Numbered from the stretch's first letter, positions 27,321-38,837 are shown. The stretch: DNA of 64,000 bases from Saccharomyces mikatae IFO 1815 (GCF_947241705.1 NC_079268.1:248001-312000), one strand, 5' to 3'. Made by a program: numbers and translations. The notes: generated by a model from the sequence alone, not told the origin.

Positions 27321-29438
27321 TCAATCTACGGTAACAATTGTGGACTTCTGTTTCAAACCTTCCTTTATCAATGTTAGTTTCTCTCTAAAATTGCTTTCTG
27401 GATATCCCGGAATTTCGCCATACTTTAGCACTTCAACCAACGGATACGTGGTGCTCTCATGCGAAGGAGAAATGTAAGTTACTAACTTGCCTCCATCAGA
27501 GATAGCCATTTTATGATGATCCTTAAAATTGAATTGGAAAGTACCATCACTTAGTTCGAACATAACAAACGGTTTATATCTTGTGTACCTTCTCAAGAAT
27601 ACGTCATCTTTATGATATTCCTCTCTACCAAACGTAGAAACTCGGCTTAAATTGGCCTTCATATATTTGGCAAAAAAATCTACTACTTCTAAATGCCTAC
27701 TTAGCTCTCGCGGTTTTTCACTCAATAAGTAATGGCTTGCCACCCAACCTTCCCTATCGTCATAACTAATATACCAAAACTCTTCTGCATCTGCCAATCG
27801 GAGAACTGTAGTCCCATTATTAAATAAGACACCAATATCTTCTGTTGATAATTGATAGGAAAACCCGTGTTTGTTGGAATAGTCAACCCATTTAGTAACT
27901 ATCATTGGATGTTTAATTTTGGGTAATCTTGATTTCGGAAGACCTCCCATTTTATATTGAGCTTCAGCCTCTACAATACCATTCAAAGTGAGATGACATT
28001 CACTGGCCAGTATTCTTAAGGAGATTTCTGATTTGATGACATTGGTCGATGTAGCTATCAGTTCTTTTCTCAAAACAGCCTGTTGTGCTCTGCGTATCCT
28101 TGCTTCACGAGCAAGATCATTTAATCTTCTTTGTGCTTCTATATCAACGACCTCTTTATATTTTTGTTTGGTCCCACCAGGGGATAGAGAATGAGGTAAA
28201 AATGGTCTGTTTTGATGGTACTCCTCCAGTTTATCAATACTCGATTTTATTGAGGAAATATAGTCTTTCTTTTGACGTTGGCTTTTATCACTGCTCATAC
28301 TTTCTAATAATAGTGATTTTTCCATGCAGTCCTTGAAGTTAACCAGAGATTGCTCTTCAGGAATATTACCAAAGTTTGGTACTTCTGACATGACTGTTGA
28401 AGGTATAGATGGTGGGAAAGTTCCCCGAAACCATACATAATCCATTATTTCTGTCAAAGAGGGTCTCTCTATTGGGTCCAAAGATAAGATGTCTCTGATT
28501 AGAATTTTACCTTCGTCTGAAATTGGTTTATCTTTGGGGAACGAAAAATCACGGCATTTAATTCTTTCATAAATAGTGTTTACATCTCTTGCTTGGAAAG
28601 GTGGTTTACCAATCAACAAAGCGTAAAGCATAACACCTAATGACCATATATCAACTTCAAACGAATGCCCAGAATGCTTGCCCATCAATACTTCAGGAGC
28701 AATATAATTAGGTGTCCCACATATAGTATACTTACGTTCACTTTCATTCGCCAACACAGCTGCTAGACCAAAGTCACCAATTTTTAAATTATAATTTGAA
28801 TCGAAGAAAATATTACCAAGCTTCAAGTCTCTATGTATAACTCTTCTTGAATGCATATACTTAATTGCACCGCATATCTGAGTGGTGAAAAACCTAACTT
28901 CAGGTTCTGATAAAACTTTTCTTCGTTTTAATAATTCCATTAATGATCCATTCGGGCATATTTCCAACAAGATATAGACATTGCTGTCATCTTCAAAACA
29001 ATCAATGAATTGAACAATGTTTGGATGGGCCATACTTTTATGTATTTGAATTTCTGACAATAATTTTTTTCTCGTCTTTTCTGATTTTATTGAAGCTTTA
29101 GCAACTGTTTTGGCAGCAAAGATATCACCTGAATCATCCTTGATTTGGAAACAACGAGCAAATCCACCTTCGCCTAGAAAATGACCTCTGTGATAGTCTT
29201 TACCTCTTGTCTTAATCAATGATGGCGGTGTCTTACACAGGGCGGATAACTTTTCTCTTTTCTTTTTTTGAGCTGGTTGATGGTGGTTATCGTTGTTCGG
29301 ATCTAGTCTTTTTGTTTGTTTGAAGTGGTTTTCTTTGCCTGCAAGGTCTGCAGTACTTCCCTTTATTGGGGTATGAACTAATTTAGAGCGGGTATTCAAT
29401 TGTTTATCATTGATAGCTTTAAGAGGACCCAACGACAT
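27321..29438 (-). CDS. CDC5: CDC5, polo-like kinase
   Basis: Cdc5 is the single yeast polo-like kinase, needed for mitotic entry and exit, cohesin cleavage and cytokinesis. The protein has 705 residues, the S. cerevisiae length. The N-terminal tail is basic. The kinase domain spans about residues 80-340 with glycine loop LGEGGFARCF, lysine in FAAKTVAK, HRDLKLGNIFF, DFG in KIGDFGLAAV, and APE in NYIAPEVL. Two C-terminal polo boxes start near WVDYSNKHGFSYQLS and continue to the end. The start is ATG 29438. It is the first right-arm gene after CEN13 and converges on it. Confidence 0.98.
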   Translation of the reverse strand: MSLGPLKAINDKQLNTRSKLVHTPIKGSTADLAGKENHFKQTKRLDPNNDNHHQPAQKKKREKLSALCKTPPSLIKTRGKDYHRGHFLGEGGFARCFQIKDDSGDIFAAKTVAKASIKSEKTRKKLLSEIQIHKSMAHPNIVQFIDCFEDDSNVYILLEICPNGSLMELLKRRKVLSEPEVRFFTTQICGAIKYMHSRRVIHRDLKLGNIFFDSNYNLKIGDFGLAAVLANESERKYTICGTPNYIAPEVLMGKHSGHSFEVDIWSLGVMLYALLIGKPPFQARDVNTIYERIKCRDFSFPKDKPISDEGKILIRDILSLDPIERPSLTEIMDYVWFRGTFPPSIPSTVMSEVPNFGNIPEEQSLVNFKDCMEKSLLLESMSSDKSQRQKKDYISSIKSSIDKLEEYHQNRPFLPHSLSPGGTKQKYKEVVDIEAQRRLNDLAREARIRRAQQAVLRKELIATSTNVIKSEISLRILASECHLTLNGIVEAEAQYKMGGLPKSRLPKIKHPMIVTKWVDYSNKHGFSYQLSTEDIGVLFNNGTTVLRLADAEEFWYISYDDREGWVASHYLLSEKPRELSRHLEVVDFFAKYMKANLSRVSTFGREEYHKDDVFLRRYTRYKPFVMFELSDGTFQFNFKDHHKMAISDGGKLVTYISPSHESTTYPLVEVLKYGEIPGYPESNFREKLTLIKEGLKQKSTIVTVD

Positions 29439-30484
29439 CTTAGTTCGACTTGATCTTACTCTGTTCTTTCCTCCCCACGGCTATAATTATTATTTTTATG
29501 AATAACAAATGTTAACGGTTATTGATAAATGAGAGGGGATATATATATAGAAAAGATGTAGGAGAGGTAATGTTTTTGTGTACAAAAGGAATAGTTCTCA
29601 GCTTAATTATACAAAATTAGCTATGCAGTTTAGCTTTTTTATCTTTTCTTTTTCTGAATTTTCTTAAAAGTTAATGTAGTACTATGCCACAAAATTGAAG
29701 AAATGAAAAATAGGAAGAAAAAGAACAGAATTGGGATTTTGACACAAAAGCTGATTGTTCTTTGGAGTTGCAACTCAAATTCTATTTACTCTTCAATTAC
29801 ACTATATGTATACAAATATGTAGAAGTAAAGGAAGAATTGTATAAGATAAATTCCTTGTTTCAAAGGATATACATTCAAAGATCATCCCAAGTTCTCGAG
29901 ATATTTATTTGTTCTATATTTTGAAATTTCTTTATTGGGTTTGTTTTGTTTTGGCCCTTTTAGGTAATACCTTTTGACAGCGAAAAAACCAATATGTAAT
30001 CCGGGTAAAAATAGTACGTTCATACGGAGGATAAAACATCGATGTAGGGTAACCGCATGTGAGCGTCTAGGATTCTTTTTACATAACAGATACACAACGC
30101 CGAGGGGCAAGGGAATGGCTAGATGCAGACTTCTCCCTCAACGGGCATCAAGCTAGTAATATTAATTATATGGAAAAATGTTGTTTTCTTGTGGATTCTA
30201 CTTTTTTATATATTACAGAAGATAATCGTCTTTTCACTCATCTAAAGGGGCATATTAATAAAACATCCTCATTTCCCGAGATTCGGCTATATGATGTGTG
30301 AGCTCTTTTTACGGCAAACGCCACCTTGTGCAAATTATAAAAACAGAAGCGCTTTCGTTCCGCCGCAATATCCGCGTCCTATATAAACCAATCACTCGCG
30401 CAGTTAGCAGGTTCTAAAGGAAGAAACTATATTCTAAATAAAAATCAAACCAAGAAGTAAGCAGCAAGGAATATAATATCAACC
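29439..30484. other. Divergent CDC5-MIX17 intergenic region
   Basis: This is 1046 bp containing the CDC5 promoter (TATATATATAG near 29540) and the MIX17 promoter (AGGGG at 30246-30250, CCAAT-box at 30387-30394, TATATAAA at 30382-30388). A 75-codon minus-strand frame (29883-30110) begins on TTG with no upstream ATG. S. cerevisiae has a small questionable ORF (YMR001C-A) near here, but I do not call it. Confidence 0.55.
30387..30394 (+). promoter_or_regulatory. Candidate HAP2/3/4/5 CCAAT box upstream of MIX17
   Basis: ACCAATCA (reverse complement of TNATTGGT) lies 91 bp upstream of the ATG. It overlaps the TATATAAA element, so HAP binding would directly occlude or stabilise TBP. HAP control fits a mitochondrial protein but is inferred. 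Confidence 0.35.
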
Positions 30485-30949
30485 ATGGCACGTTCAAGAG
30501 GATCATCCAGACCTATGTCTAGGTCAAGACCTACCCAAACAAGATCAGCATCCACCATGGCAGCTCCAGCTCATCCTCAACAACAAACAAATACTTATTC
30601 ACATCCTCCGGCCGCAAGTGCCCAAACAAAACAACCAGGCATGTTTGCGCAAATGGCTTCTACTGCGGCAGGTGTCGCCGTTGGTAGTACCATTGGTCAC
30701 ACCTTAGGTGCAGGAATTACAGGTATGTTCTCTGGATCTGGGTCTGACTCTGCTCCTGTTGAACAGCAACAGCAAAATATGAGCAACGTCTCCGGTCAGA
30801 CCCAAATGGACCAGCAGATGGGAAGAACATGTGAAATAGATGCAAGAAACTTTACACGCTGTTTGGATGAAAATAATGGAAACTTCCAAATATGTGATTA
30901 TTATTTGCAGCAACTAAAAGCCTGTCAAGAAGCGGCACGCCAATACTGA
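30485..30949 (+). CDS. MIX17: MIX17, mitochondrial intermembrane-space twin CX9C protein
   Basis: Mix17 is the yeast CHCHD2/CHCHD10 homologue, imported by the Mia40 disulfide relay into the intermembrane space. The protein has 154 residues. The N-terminus is Arg/Ser/Pro-rich (MARSRGSSRPMSRSR), as in the family, and is followed by a hydrophobic Gly/Ala segment (AAGVAVGSTIGHTLGAGITG). The C-terminal CHCH domain has two exact CX9C motifs: CEIDARNFTRC and CDYYLQQLKAC. Start ATG 30485 is the first in frame. The promoter holds a CCAAT box over TATA. Confidence 0.96.
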   Translation: MARSRGSSRPMSRSRPTQTRSASTMAAPAHPQQQTNTYSHPPAASAQTKQPGMFAQMASTAAGVAVGSTIGHTLGAGITGMFSGSGSDSAPVEQQQQNMSNVSGQTQMDQQMGRTCEIDARNFTRCLDENNGNFQICDYYLQQLKACQEAARQY

Positions 30950-31393
30950 GACTGAGCTCAAAAAATTAGAAAATATTCACTAAGTCACACATTTTGAGAA
31001 ACATTAGGACCATGTCATTTCAATCTTTCTTTTGTTAGCGGTTTCACAGAACCTGCATGCTTTGCCGGAAAACATGGAAAGAAAATGTAAATGGATAAGT
31101 GCCAAACAACTTTCATTATATATATACGCCTCAATTGTTTTATGTGTCTGTAAATAACTTTTATAAACAAAATTATTCAATTTGCTGACTTCATAATCAT
31201 CTACACTTTCTGCGTGGTGTGGCTGACATTTCGGTGAAACTCTCAACAGAGAAGGGTAACGTAATATTTTCGAAGAGTTTGTTTATTTACTTATTTTTAT
31301 GCTCTTCTTTAGAAGAGCATATGATTAGCATGACTACGAAAAAAACCACTAACGAACCCTGATTAACAACATCAAGTTTCAGATAGAAGGAAT
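30950..31393. other. Intergenic MIX17-AIM34
   Basis: This 444-bp tandem-gene spacer contains an inverted repeat GCTCTTCTTTAGAAGAGC (31301-31318), which can form a short hairpin and may lie in the AIM34 promoter. The minus-strand 80-codon frame here does not look coding. Confidence 0.5.
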
Positions 31394-31987
31394 ATGTCCT
31401 CTTCTATATTGGGTATAATTGGTTCACGAAAGTCGTTAGGTATACTGACGGTTGGACTAGGAAGATCAGTCTCATTACCGTGTACCTTCCTGTTGAAACG
31501 TTCAGAAGCTTTCGGAGTAAGCTTACACAGATATGTACATAGTACCCAAACGAAGAGCCATTTAATATTTTTAATGAAGAATAATGATATGACGCCTTTC
31601 CAGCGATTCACAGTAAAAGTACTTAAAGAGCAGTGCAAATCGAGAGGCTTAAAAATATCTGGTCGAAAATCCGACCTATTACAAAGGCTTATCACGTACG
31701 ATTCCTATTCACATACGAAAAGAAGCATAAAGGTAGATGGAGGCAGAAAAGACACATTAATAAATGAACGAATCAAAATTGATCGATCATTACTTCCTGA
31801 AAAAATGTCAAAAACCATTGAAAAGAAGTATTCTTCAGTGCAGAAATTACCGGATGTTCAACCCCCCTATGAAGTTCATTTACACTTACAACCACGGGAT
31901 AGAATATTTTTGATAGGATTTTTTATGTTATCATGCATTTGGTGGAACCTCGAAACCCAGGAATCTGAACCTACCATTAGCCGTTAG
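31394..31987 (+). CDS. AIM34: AIM34, mitochondrial SAP-domain protein
   Basis: Aim34 is a mitochondrial protein of unknown function, named from an inheritance screen. The protein has 197 residues. The N-terminus is a likely presequence (MSSSILGIIGSRKSLGILTVGLGRSVSL). A SAP motif, a helix-turn-helix associated with DNA or RNA binding, spans about residues 76-110 (FTVKVLKEQCKSRGLKISGR, then KSDLLQRLITYD). There is one hydrophobic helix near the C-terminus (RIFLIGFFMLSCIWWN), probably a membrane anchor. The combination of presequence, SAP and single helix is as in S. cerevisiae. Confidence 0.92.
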   Translation: MSSSILGIIGSRKSLGILTVGLGRSVSLPCTFLLKRSEAFGVSLHRYVHSTQTKSHLIFLMKNNDMTPFQRFTVKVLKEQCKSRGLKISGRKSDLLQRLITYDSYSHTKRSIKVDGGRKDTLINERIKIDRSLLPEKMSKTIEKKYSSVQKLPDVQPPYEVHLHLQPRDRIFLIGFFMLSCIWWNLETQESEPTISR

Positions 31988-32286
31988 CAGTACAATTCTG
32001 ACACTGTAATTACTTGAACTGTATATTCTTTCATAATCTATTAAGACTTTTTTACTTCACAAACTTCACGACGTTCAATATGTCCTAGTTCCAGATCATC
32101 TTGGTATTGCCGTCACTTTCGCCTAAAGTGTGCGCCTTAACAAAAATACGCCAGAAGAAAAAGTAAAGAAGGAAAGCACTATGAAGACAGGGTGGCCACC
32201 GCTTCTTTTCACTCAATTAGTTGGTGATAAAATAGTAAAAGCGATTAATCTTGAATTCTGGAAAGGACGCTTGGGGTAAAATAATA

Positions 32287-33822
32287 ATGGATAGTTACAA
32301 AGAGAGTGATCCTTGGAATACCAGCTCTAATGCGTGGAAGAAAGATGACGATCCTGTCGTTCCTACCATCAATAGTGATTCTGATTTTAACAGGATCTCC
32401 AGCGAATTTAATACTCTGAATATTTCAGCATCGCTGGAACCTAATGAGGAAGATACTGGGTTTTTACCAGCAGATGATGTGGTTGAAGAAAGTATCTGGG
32501 ATGATAATAGAAATACTCTTGGTGGAGGCGGTATACACCGGACTTCCAGTATAATGACTAACGAAACGGTTGCAGACCAGAATGATGCTGAAAATTCGAA
32601 CTCAGAAGAAACTGAAACTGATATATATGATTGGTCCAATAATATTAGAAGAACATACAGACCTCTAGCTGCTGACATTATCACAATCGAGGAGATACCT
32701 GAAAGAGAGGGTTTACTGTTTAAGCACGCAAATTATCTAGTGAAACACCTTATTGCTCTACCAGGCACTTCTCCTTCCGAAGATCGTACTGTCATAAGGA
32801 GATATTCTGATTTTTTATGGCTAAAAGAAGTTCTTTTGAAAAGGTACCCTTTTAGAATGATCCCTGAACTGCCTCCTAAAAGAATTGGATCTCAAAGTGC
32901 GGATCAGATTTTTCTGAAGAAAAGGAAAATAGGATTGTCTAGATTCATCAATTTAGTAATGAAGCACCCTAAATTAAGCAATGATGATTTGGTATTAACA
33001 TTTTTAACCGTGCGCACTGACTTAACAAGTTGGAGAAAACAAGCAACCTATGATACGTCAAATGAATTCACTGATAAAAAGATATCACAAGAATTTATGA
33101 AAATGTGGAAAAAAGAGTTTGCAGAACATTGGAACCAGGCCGCATCTTGTATTGACACTTCTATGGATCTATGGTACAGAATTACGCTACTTTTAGAAAG
33201 ACATGAAAAAAGAATTACGCAAATGGTTCACGAAAGGAACTTCTTTGAAACGCTAGTGGACAATTTTGGCGAAATAACTCCAAAGCTATATCCAGTCCAA
33301 CAAAACAGTACCATATTGGACATTAATAACAATTTAAGTATAATTAAAAAACACCTAGAAACTACAAGTAACATCTGTACACAGGAAACAGAAGAAGTAT
33401 CGGAAAAACTGTCCCCCAAATTCAAGATTTTCACAGACATCTTACTCTCTTTGAGAAGTTTGTTTGAAAGATACAAAATCATGGCTGCGAATAACGTGGT
33501 TCAATTACAAAGCCATGTTGAATTAAATAAAGAGAAATTGGAATCAATGAAGGGGAAGCCAGATGTCAGCGGAGCTGAGTATGATAGGATAAAAAAAATC
33601 ATCCAGAAGGATAGAAGGAGTATAATAGAGCAGTCCAATAGGGCTTGGCTGATCAGGCAGTGTATTTTAGAGGAATTCACGATTTTCCAAGAAACTCAAT
33701 TTTTAATAACACGTGCCTTTCAAGACTGGGCAAAATTAAACTCTAATTATGCCGGTCTCAAACTGAACGAGTGGGAAAAGTTAGTTACAAGCGTCATGGA
33801 TATGCCTATCACTCGTGAATAA
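32287..33822 (+). CDS. MVP1: MVP1, SNX-BAR sorting nexin
   Basis: Mvp1 is a sorting nexin that forms endosomal tubules for retromer-independent and retromer-linked recycling. The 511-residue protein starts at ATG 32287 (MDSYKESDPW). The frame opens 12 codons earlier on TTG, which would break the family length. The N-terminal 120 residues are low complexity and acidic. The PX domain follows, with the phosphoinositide-binding RRYSDFLWL near residue 180 and PPKR ahead of its end. A helical BAR domain fills the C-terminal half (KMWKKEFAEHWNQAASCIDT to LNEWEKLVTSV). In this window it belongs functionally with YPT7 and VRL1. Confidence 0.97.
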   Translation: MDSYKESDPWNTSSNAWKKDDDPVVPTINSDSDFNRISSEFNTLNISASLEPNEEDTGFLPADDVVEESIWDDNRNTLGGGGIHRTSSIMTNETVADQNDAENSNSEETETDIYDWSNNIRRTYRPLAADIITIEEIPEREGLLFKHANYLVKHLIALPGTSPSEDRTVIRRYSDFLWLKEVLLKRYPFRMIPELPPKRIGSQSADQIFLKKRKIGLSRFINLVMKHPKLSNDDLVLTFLTVRTDLTSWRKQATYDTSNEFTDKKISQEFMKMWKKEFAEHWNQAASCIDTSMDLWYRITLLLERHEKRITQMVHERNFFETLVDNFGEITPKLYPVQQNSTILDINNNLSIIKKHLETTSNICTQETEEVSEKLSPKFKIFTDILLSLRSLFERYKIMAANNVVQLQSHVELNKEKLESMKGKPDVSGAEYDRIKKIIQKDRRSIIEQSNRAWLIRQCILEEFTIFQETQFLITRAFQDWAKLNSNYAGLKLNEWEKLVTSVMDMPITRE

Positions 33823-34354
33823 AGTCTATGGTATAAACCATAACAAGTCTCACTTTGGTACTTTACTGTGGTGCCTACTGTGACGATAGTAGAGGAGTTT
33901 CATGAGATCTATTTGATGTGATAAACCGAAACAGTTGGATATATAGAATAAGTATATGTACCATTATGAATCGTTTCATTTGCTTTTCGTTTCAAAAAAT
34001 CTCCTTTAGGTATAATGTGTGATGCCTAATTCGCATTCTTGGGTTGTTTTATATTTTGTAACTGATAGGCCTATGATTACTTGAATGACCCAGCTCGATT
34101 ACATGGTTAAGTAACTATGCTCATTAATACAAAAGATGGCGATTTTTCAGTGCATATTGTTCGTCATAAATGATCTTGACGTGAAAACTGAATGAGTTGT
34201 ACATACATATTTGGAAGGAGATTCTCATGAACATGTAGCAATTCAAATGGAAGACTTTTTTGGTCAAAACACCATATAACCTCGTTTCCACTGATCATTT
34301 AACAAGTTTTTATTCATTCGAAGCACATATATTGTCTTTCAGGTTCATTAAATA
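33823..34354. other. Intergenic MVP1-TAF4
   Basis: This is a 532-bp spacer between tandem genes with no credible ORF. The TAF4-proximal 100 bp are AT-rich. No recognised regulatory motif. Confidence 0.6.
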
Positions 34355-35527
34355 ATGGCAAATTCGCCGAAGAGACCATCTGATGGCACTGGAGTGCCAG
34401 CATCGAACAAACCCCAATATCAACATACTGTACCAGGGACGAAACCAGCATTTAATTTATCGCCAAGTAATACCAGTGATTTATCCCATAGGTTTTCATC
34501 ACCCAATCATATAAAATCAATCACGGGTGTATCTGCCGCACGTCATAATCCAATAGGTAGGACGGATGATCCTTCTCTTCCTAAGAATGTACCACCCACC
34601 ACCAACTTGAGAAGTGAAAGCAATGGAAATACTAGTGATGCTTTTTCTAGTCCTGTCGGGCTAGCTCTACCAAAGAAAGATGATAAAAAGAAAAATAAAA
34701 GCACAGGCAAAGCGGATTCTAAGGATGGAACAGGCAAAACCTCCGCTTTCCCAGGACAAAATGCCCAACAACAATCGGATCCAAACAAAATGCAAGATGT
34801 TCTATTTTCTGCAGGTATCGATGTCAGGGAGGAGGAAGCGCTTTTGAATTCTTCTATTAATGCTTCTAAATCCCAAGTTCAAATAAACAACGTGAAGGTT
34901 CCTAACCATTTACCGTTCCTTCACCCCGAACAAGTTTCTAACTATATGAAAAAAGTTGGAAAAGAACAAAACTTTAACCTGACCCCTACGAAGAATCCGG
35001 AAATTTTGGATATGATGTCAAGCGCCTGCGAAAACTATATGAGAGATATTCTAACAAATGCTATTGTCATTTCCCGACATAGAAGAAAAGCAGTTAAGAT
35101 AAATTCGGGCAGAAGAAGTGAGGTTTCTATGGCTTTAAGAGCTATTGCGCTAATTCAGAAAAAGGAAGAAGAGAGGCGTGTAAAAAAGAGAATTGCATTA
35201 GGACTTGAGAAAGAAGATTATGAAAATAAAATCGATTCCGAAGAAACACTACACAGGGCCTCAAACGTCACTGCCGGGCTTAGAGCCGGTAGTAAAAAGC
35301 AATATGGTTGGCTAACTTCATCAGTCAATAAACCGACGTCCCTGGGAGCAAAATCTTCAGGTAAGGTCGCCTCCGACATCACAGCTAGAGGAGAAAGTGG
35401 ACTAAAGTTTAGAGAAGCTAGAGAGGAGCCTGGTATAGTAATGAGGGACTTACTATTCGCACTCGAAAATAGGCGAAATGGTGTTCAGACCATTATTTCA
35501 AAGGGCTACGCCAAGATCAGAGATTAA
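34355..35527 (+). CDS. TAF4: TAF4, TFIID subunit
   Basis: Taf4 (TAF48) pairs with Taf12 through a histone fold in TFIID and is needed for TFIID integrity and activated transcription. The protein has 390 residues (S. cerevisiae 388). The first 150 residues are disordered and Ser/Pro/Asn/Lys-rich with a KKDDKKKNK cluster. The histone-fold part lies about residues 190-285 (NHLPFLHPEQVSNYMKKVGK, MMSSACENYMRDILTNAIVI). The conserved C-terminal TAF4 segment carries VMRDLLFALENRRNGVQT. The start is the ATG at 34355. Confidence 0.96.
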   Translation: MANSPKRPSDGTGVPASNKPQYQHTVPGTKPAFNLSPSNTSDLSHRFSSPNHIKSITGVSAARHNPIGRTDDPSLPKNVPPTTNLRSESNGNTSDAFSSPVGLALPKKDDKKKNKSTGKADSKDGTGKTSAFPGQNAQQQSDPNKMQDVLFSAGIDVREEEALLNSSINASKSQVQINNVKVPNHLPFLHPEQVSNYMKKVGKEQNFNLTPTKNPEILDMMSSACENYMRDILTNAIVISRHRRKAVKINSGRRSEVSMALRAIALIQKKEEERRVKKRIALGLEKEDYENKIDSEETLHRASNVTAGLRAGSKKQYGWLTSSVNKPTSLGAKSSGKVASDITARGESGLKFREAREEPGIVMRDLLFALENRRNGVQTIISKGYAKIRD

Positions 35528-35838
35528 GTGCCCATCTTTTCTATTATTCGTAATAATTAAAGATATAGTTGTTTAAATAAACTCTGATATGAGAGCATAA
35601 GATTGACAAGAAAAGGATTTTACTATAAGAAAACGGTAATCCATATCATTTATCAGTTATTGAAGACCATCCTATCTTTCTTTGTCTGCTTAGGTACAGA
35701 ATAAAGAAAATGTTTTGAGAACAGTCATTATTCGCCAATTGCAGCAAAGTCTTCATATTAATATACATTGAATACATGAAGTTCGTCATTATCTTTTCTT
35801 TTATAAACTGTTATATACATTTTCCTTATAGAAATTTT
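35528..35838. other. Convergent TAF4-PLB2 3' spacer
   Basis: This 311-bp spacer between convergent genes is AT-rich with several TATA/TACATA-type 3'-end signals and nothing else seen. Confidence 0.6.
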
Positions 35839-37962
35839 CTAAATCAGTCCGAATACTGCTGTTATTGCACCTAACAAGCTCATGAAGGTATTAATGTTCG
35901 CATAGGAAATGGCGGCAGCATTTGCTTTGCTTCCTGTTGAGGAAGAAGAAGAGGTTGCAGAGACAGAAACAGAAGATGGAGAGTTTGAGTTTGAGTTTGA
36001 AGTGGTGTTTGATGAAGAAGTTAAGTTTGAGGTACCATTTGATGAAGCGGATGTTGTTGAGTTGGATGTACTATTTACGGAGCTTGATGAACCTAGGAGA
36101 GCCATTATTGGAATACCATCAGTAGCCTCGGAGATTGCGGAGGCGATTGCACCATTTTGATATGTACCGTTACGAGATAATTCAGAATTAGTCGAGGTAC
36201 TTAACTTACCATCCCAACAGTAATCAGTGAAGCATTTGGTACACTCGGAGGGTAAGGTGGCATTTAAACTTTCTTGTTTACGCCTAATAATAGCACAACC
36301 GATACAACCTAAAAATCCAGAGTCATCAGTAAGGTTACCCATTGTAGCAGCTTCGAAACCATTTCTGATCATTCCAAGTCGTTCGGTGATATTGTAGTTC
36401 ATCTTCAAAGTACTCTGATTACCATTGAATGAATGTTTTGTGTGTGGAATATATACAACTAAAGGTGGAATATATTCCAAATCTGTTAAGTTCGTTGCGT
36501 CACAACCAAAAAAAGTTGGCTTGTTGGTTAAGCCCAAGTTAAGAAAGGTATTCACATCTGGAACATATGGAAAAGCCATCCCTTTACCTTGCTTAGAAAA
36601 TTGACGCTCATAAGTATTAGTCATGCAGACACCACTTGGCCATGATTCGTCAGTATTGTCGGATATATCCAAAGCAAACACCACATCTAAGTCACGTTCC
36701 TTCTTGATCAACGGGACTAGCGGCAAATTTTGACCATCTTCACCACCATCCACTAAGAACAAATCATCGGCGTCAACAATACTGGAGGTATAATTACGGT
36801 CAACAAACTCTGTATCTTTGAAGGGATTTGGAGCGTAAATGGCAATATCATCATCATCTTGGGATAGATTATTGACGTGTTGGTTGGCAAAATTGTTAAT
36901 AATTTTGTAATAGGTTGAAGTAGTGGCTTCTAAGGAAAATTCGTTAAATAAACTTGCGGAGGTAGCAATAACAAATCCAGCATTATCGTAACCAGAGACG
37001 CACTGGTCCTTGTTGACTGGTTTACCGTTTGTGACTTTGGTACCTAAATACTTCACGTCCGTAAAAGCATTCAACGAAGGATCCCAAGAACCCATTTCGA
37101 ATGGGGTGAACTCGAAAAGGGTGGCATTCAAGTTGATCACGGTGGTGCCTGGGTATCTACCATCTGCAACAGTGATTGGTAAGGGCATTTCACCGTTTTT
37201 GAATACATCAACATCTCTCAAAGAAGACCAGGTTAAAGCAGAACCAGCATTTGGCATGCTTGGGAAAAAGTTGTAAGAAAGTGCGCGGCCCCATAAATCT
37301 GACAGGGATATATTGAAACCTGCGTTGGATTTGGCCTGCACTTCTTGAACAATAGACTCCCATCTTTCAATAGTATAAGTCATGTTAGAACCACCTGGGT
37401 TTACAATCGATTTTGTGATGTTCCAGATGGAATCGCTTTCGCTCATATGATCTACAATTTCTTGTACAGATGTCCAATTGTTCCATGCCAAAGTGCCTGT
37501 CAACCAGTTTCCACCTGATAAGCCAGATAGATACGTGGAACTTTGTAGCAACCCACCAAGACCATGGTCGTTAGCACCATCAGTACGATTGTCCATAGCA
37601 GCAATCATACCCGCACCACCTAACATAGCACGGTAACCACCACCAGAGCATGCAATGCCAATTTTTGGTACATTGGAAGAGTTACTACCGAAAAGAGTGG
37701 ATAGTAAAGAAGTATCACTAAAGTTAGAAGTAGCCCTGCTTAAGAATGAATGTAAAGCTTCCGTGGTGTGAGTATCTCTCTTACTTAACCAATCTGTTTC
37801 AGCGGTAGATAGACCAGATGCGTTCCTAACTAAAGAGGTACCATCGTCAGGACAAGAGATCTTTGATGGAGCGTAACCATCACCAGTAGCCGACGATGAA
37901 TCTGTAGCGAGTGAAAGTCCAGAAATCAGCGAACTAACTAGAAATATATCCTGTAGTTTCAT
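35839..37962 (-). CDS. PLB2: PLB2, lysophospholipase / phospholipase B
   Basis: Plb2 is a GPI-anchored or secreted phospholipase B that deacylates (lyso)phospholipids at the cell surface. The protein has 707 residues. It has a signal peptide ([19 protein letters not shown]), the nucleophile motif [16 protein letters not shown] with the serine in the G-type elbow, GLSGGNW and the catalytic Asp block [13 protein letters not shown]. There are many N-x-S/T sequons. The C-terminus is a Ser/Thr-rich linker with a hydrophobic GPI signal ([14 protein letters not shown]). It is in tandem with PLB1, 875 bp downstream, which starts and ends similarly; the pair is a gene duplication. S. cerevisiae Plb2 is 706 residues. 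Confidence 0.97.
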   Translation of the reverse strand: MKLQDIFLVSSLISGLSLATDSSSATGDGYAPSKISCPDDGTSLVRNASGLSTAETDWLSKRDTHTTEALHSFLSRATSNFSDTSLLSTLFGSNSSNVPKIGIACSGGGYRAMLGGAGMIAAMDNRTDGANDHGLGGLLQSSTYLSGLSGGNWLTGTLAWNNWTSVQEIVDHMSESDSIWNITKSIVNPGGSNMTYTIERWESIVQEVQAKSNAGFNISLSDLWGRALSYNFFPSMPNAGSALTWSSLRDVDVFKNGEMPLPITVADGRYPGTTVINLNATLFEFTPFEMGSWDPSLNAFTDVKYLGTKVTNGKPVNKDQCVSGYDNAGFVIATSASLFNEFSLEATTSTYYKIINNFANQHVNNLSQDDDDIAIYAPNPFKDTEFVDRNYTSSIVDADDLFLVDGGEDGQNLPLVPLIKKERDLDVVFALDISDNTDESWPSGVCMTNTYERQFSKQGKGMAFPYVPDVNTFLNLGLTNKPTFFGCDATNLTDLEYIPPLVVYIPHTKHSFNGNQSTLKMNYNITERLGMIRNGFEAATMGNLTDDSGFLGCIGCAIIRRKQESLNATLPSECTKCFTDYCWDGKLSTSTNSELSRNGTYQNGAIASAISEATDGIPIMALLGSSSSVNSTSNSTTSASSNGTSNLTSSSNTTSNSNSNSPSSVSVSATSSSSSTGSKANAAAISYANINTFMSLLGAITAVFGLI

Positions 37963-38837
37963 CAGCGTAAGAATTATTACTTTATTAGTGCGCGTAAAAT
38001 CTTAATCTGTTTCTAACACTTGGTATGGCTTGAAAGGATTTGCATAACAAGACTAATAAGATGTGGGACATTTCTGATGCCTTATAAAACTAACTCAATG
38101 TGGCCATATATAAGCTATACTCTAACTCGCTTGAGATATCAAAAACGAAAACCTGAGCTTATATTTTTTACCTTTTTTGAATTTTTTTCGCTTCCTTTTG
38201 TTTTTTTTTCACTTTCTTCTGTTGGTAAACAATGCCAAGATGGAGAACATGCGAGAGAAAGGTCCGCAGGGTAGAAATTGTTGAAAAAGGCAACAAACGC
38301 GTCCCTTTGTAGGCTCTTTTCTATGTATACGAGCCGAAGAAAACCTTATTTCCCAGTTCAACCAGGCCGGCTGTATTTGGTACCACGGTAACTTAGTTGA
38401 AGGCACTGCCGTCAATAAATATGTCCTTAAGGTACTCGTGGAAATCATCTATTGTATACGCCCTTTGTCGTACAACTAGACTGGGGCATCTCCAATCCAC
38501 CTTCAAGCAAAAAATCAAAATTGAGAGAAGTAAACGGTTCCTTTTTAATGAGAGGTGCAGAGGTGTGGTTTCGCATGCAGAGGTATCAATCGCACCTGCA
38601 AAGCCTTATCTCAAACATTGGATTTGGTATGTATGCATATACGTTCAAAGAAAGTACTGCTGTGAATGTACGTACATATACATACATATGTAGAAAAGGT
38701 ACTGATATGTAGGTATTTATATTCGCAATGTTCTGAGGGTTTGCAAAAAATAGTACAAGAGAGGCGATATGCGCTTCGGATCTTGTGTACTGCTTATTTG
38801 CTATCCATTTAGAAATAGTTAGTGACAAGACGAGGAC
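37963..38837. other. Intergenic PLB2-PLB1
   Basis: This 875-bp spacer between tandem minus-strand genes is the PLB2 promoter. It contains TTTTTTC-rich tracts (38185-38220) and a TACATATACATACATATG repeat-like stretch (38670-38692). The overlapping plus-strand frames do not look coding. Confidence 0.6.

Noticed and set aside
29883-30110. 75-codon minus-strand frame between CDC5 and MIX17 (possible YMR001C-A counterpart)
   Set aside because: It begins on TTG with no in-frame ATG before the next upstream stop. The first internal ATG leaves a shorter basic peptide, and composition is not clearly coding.
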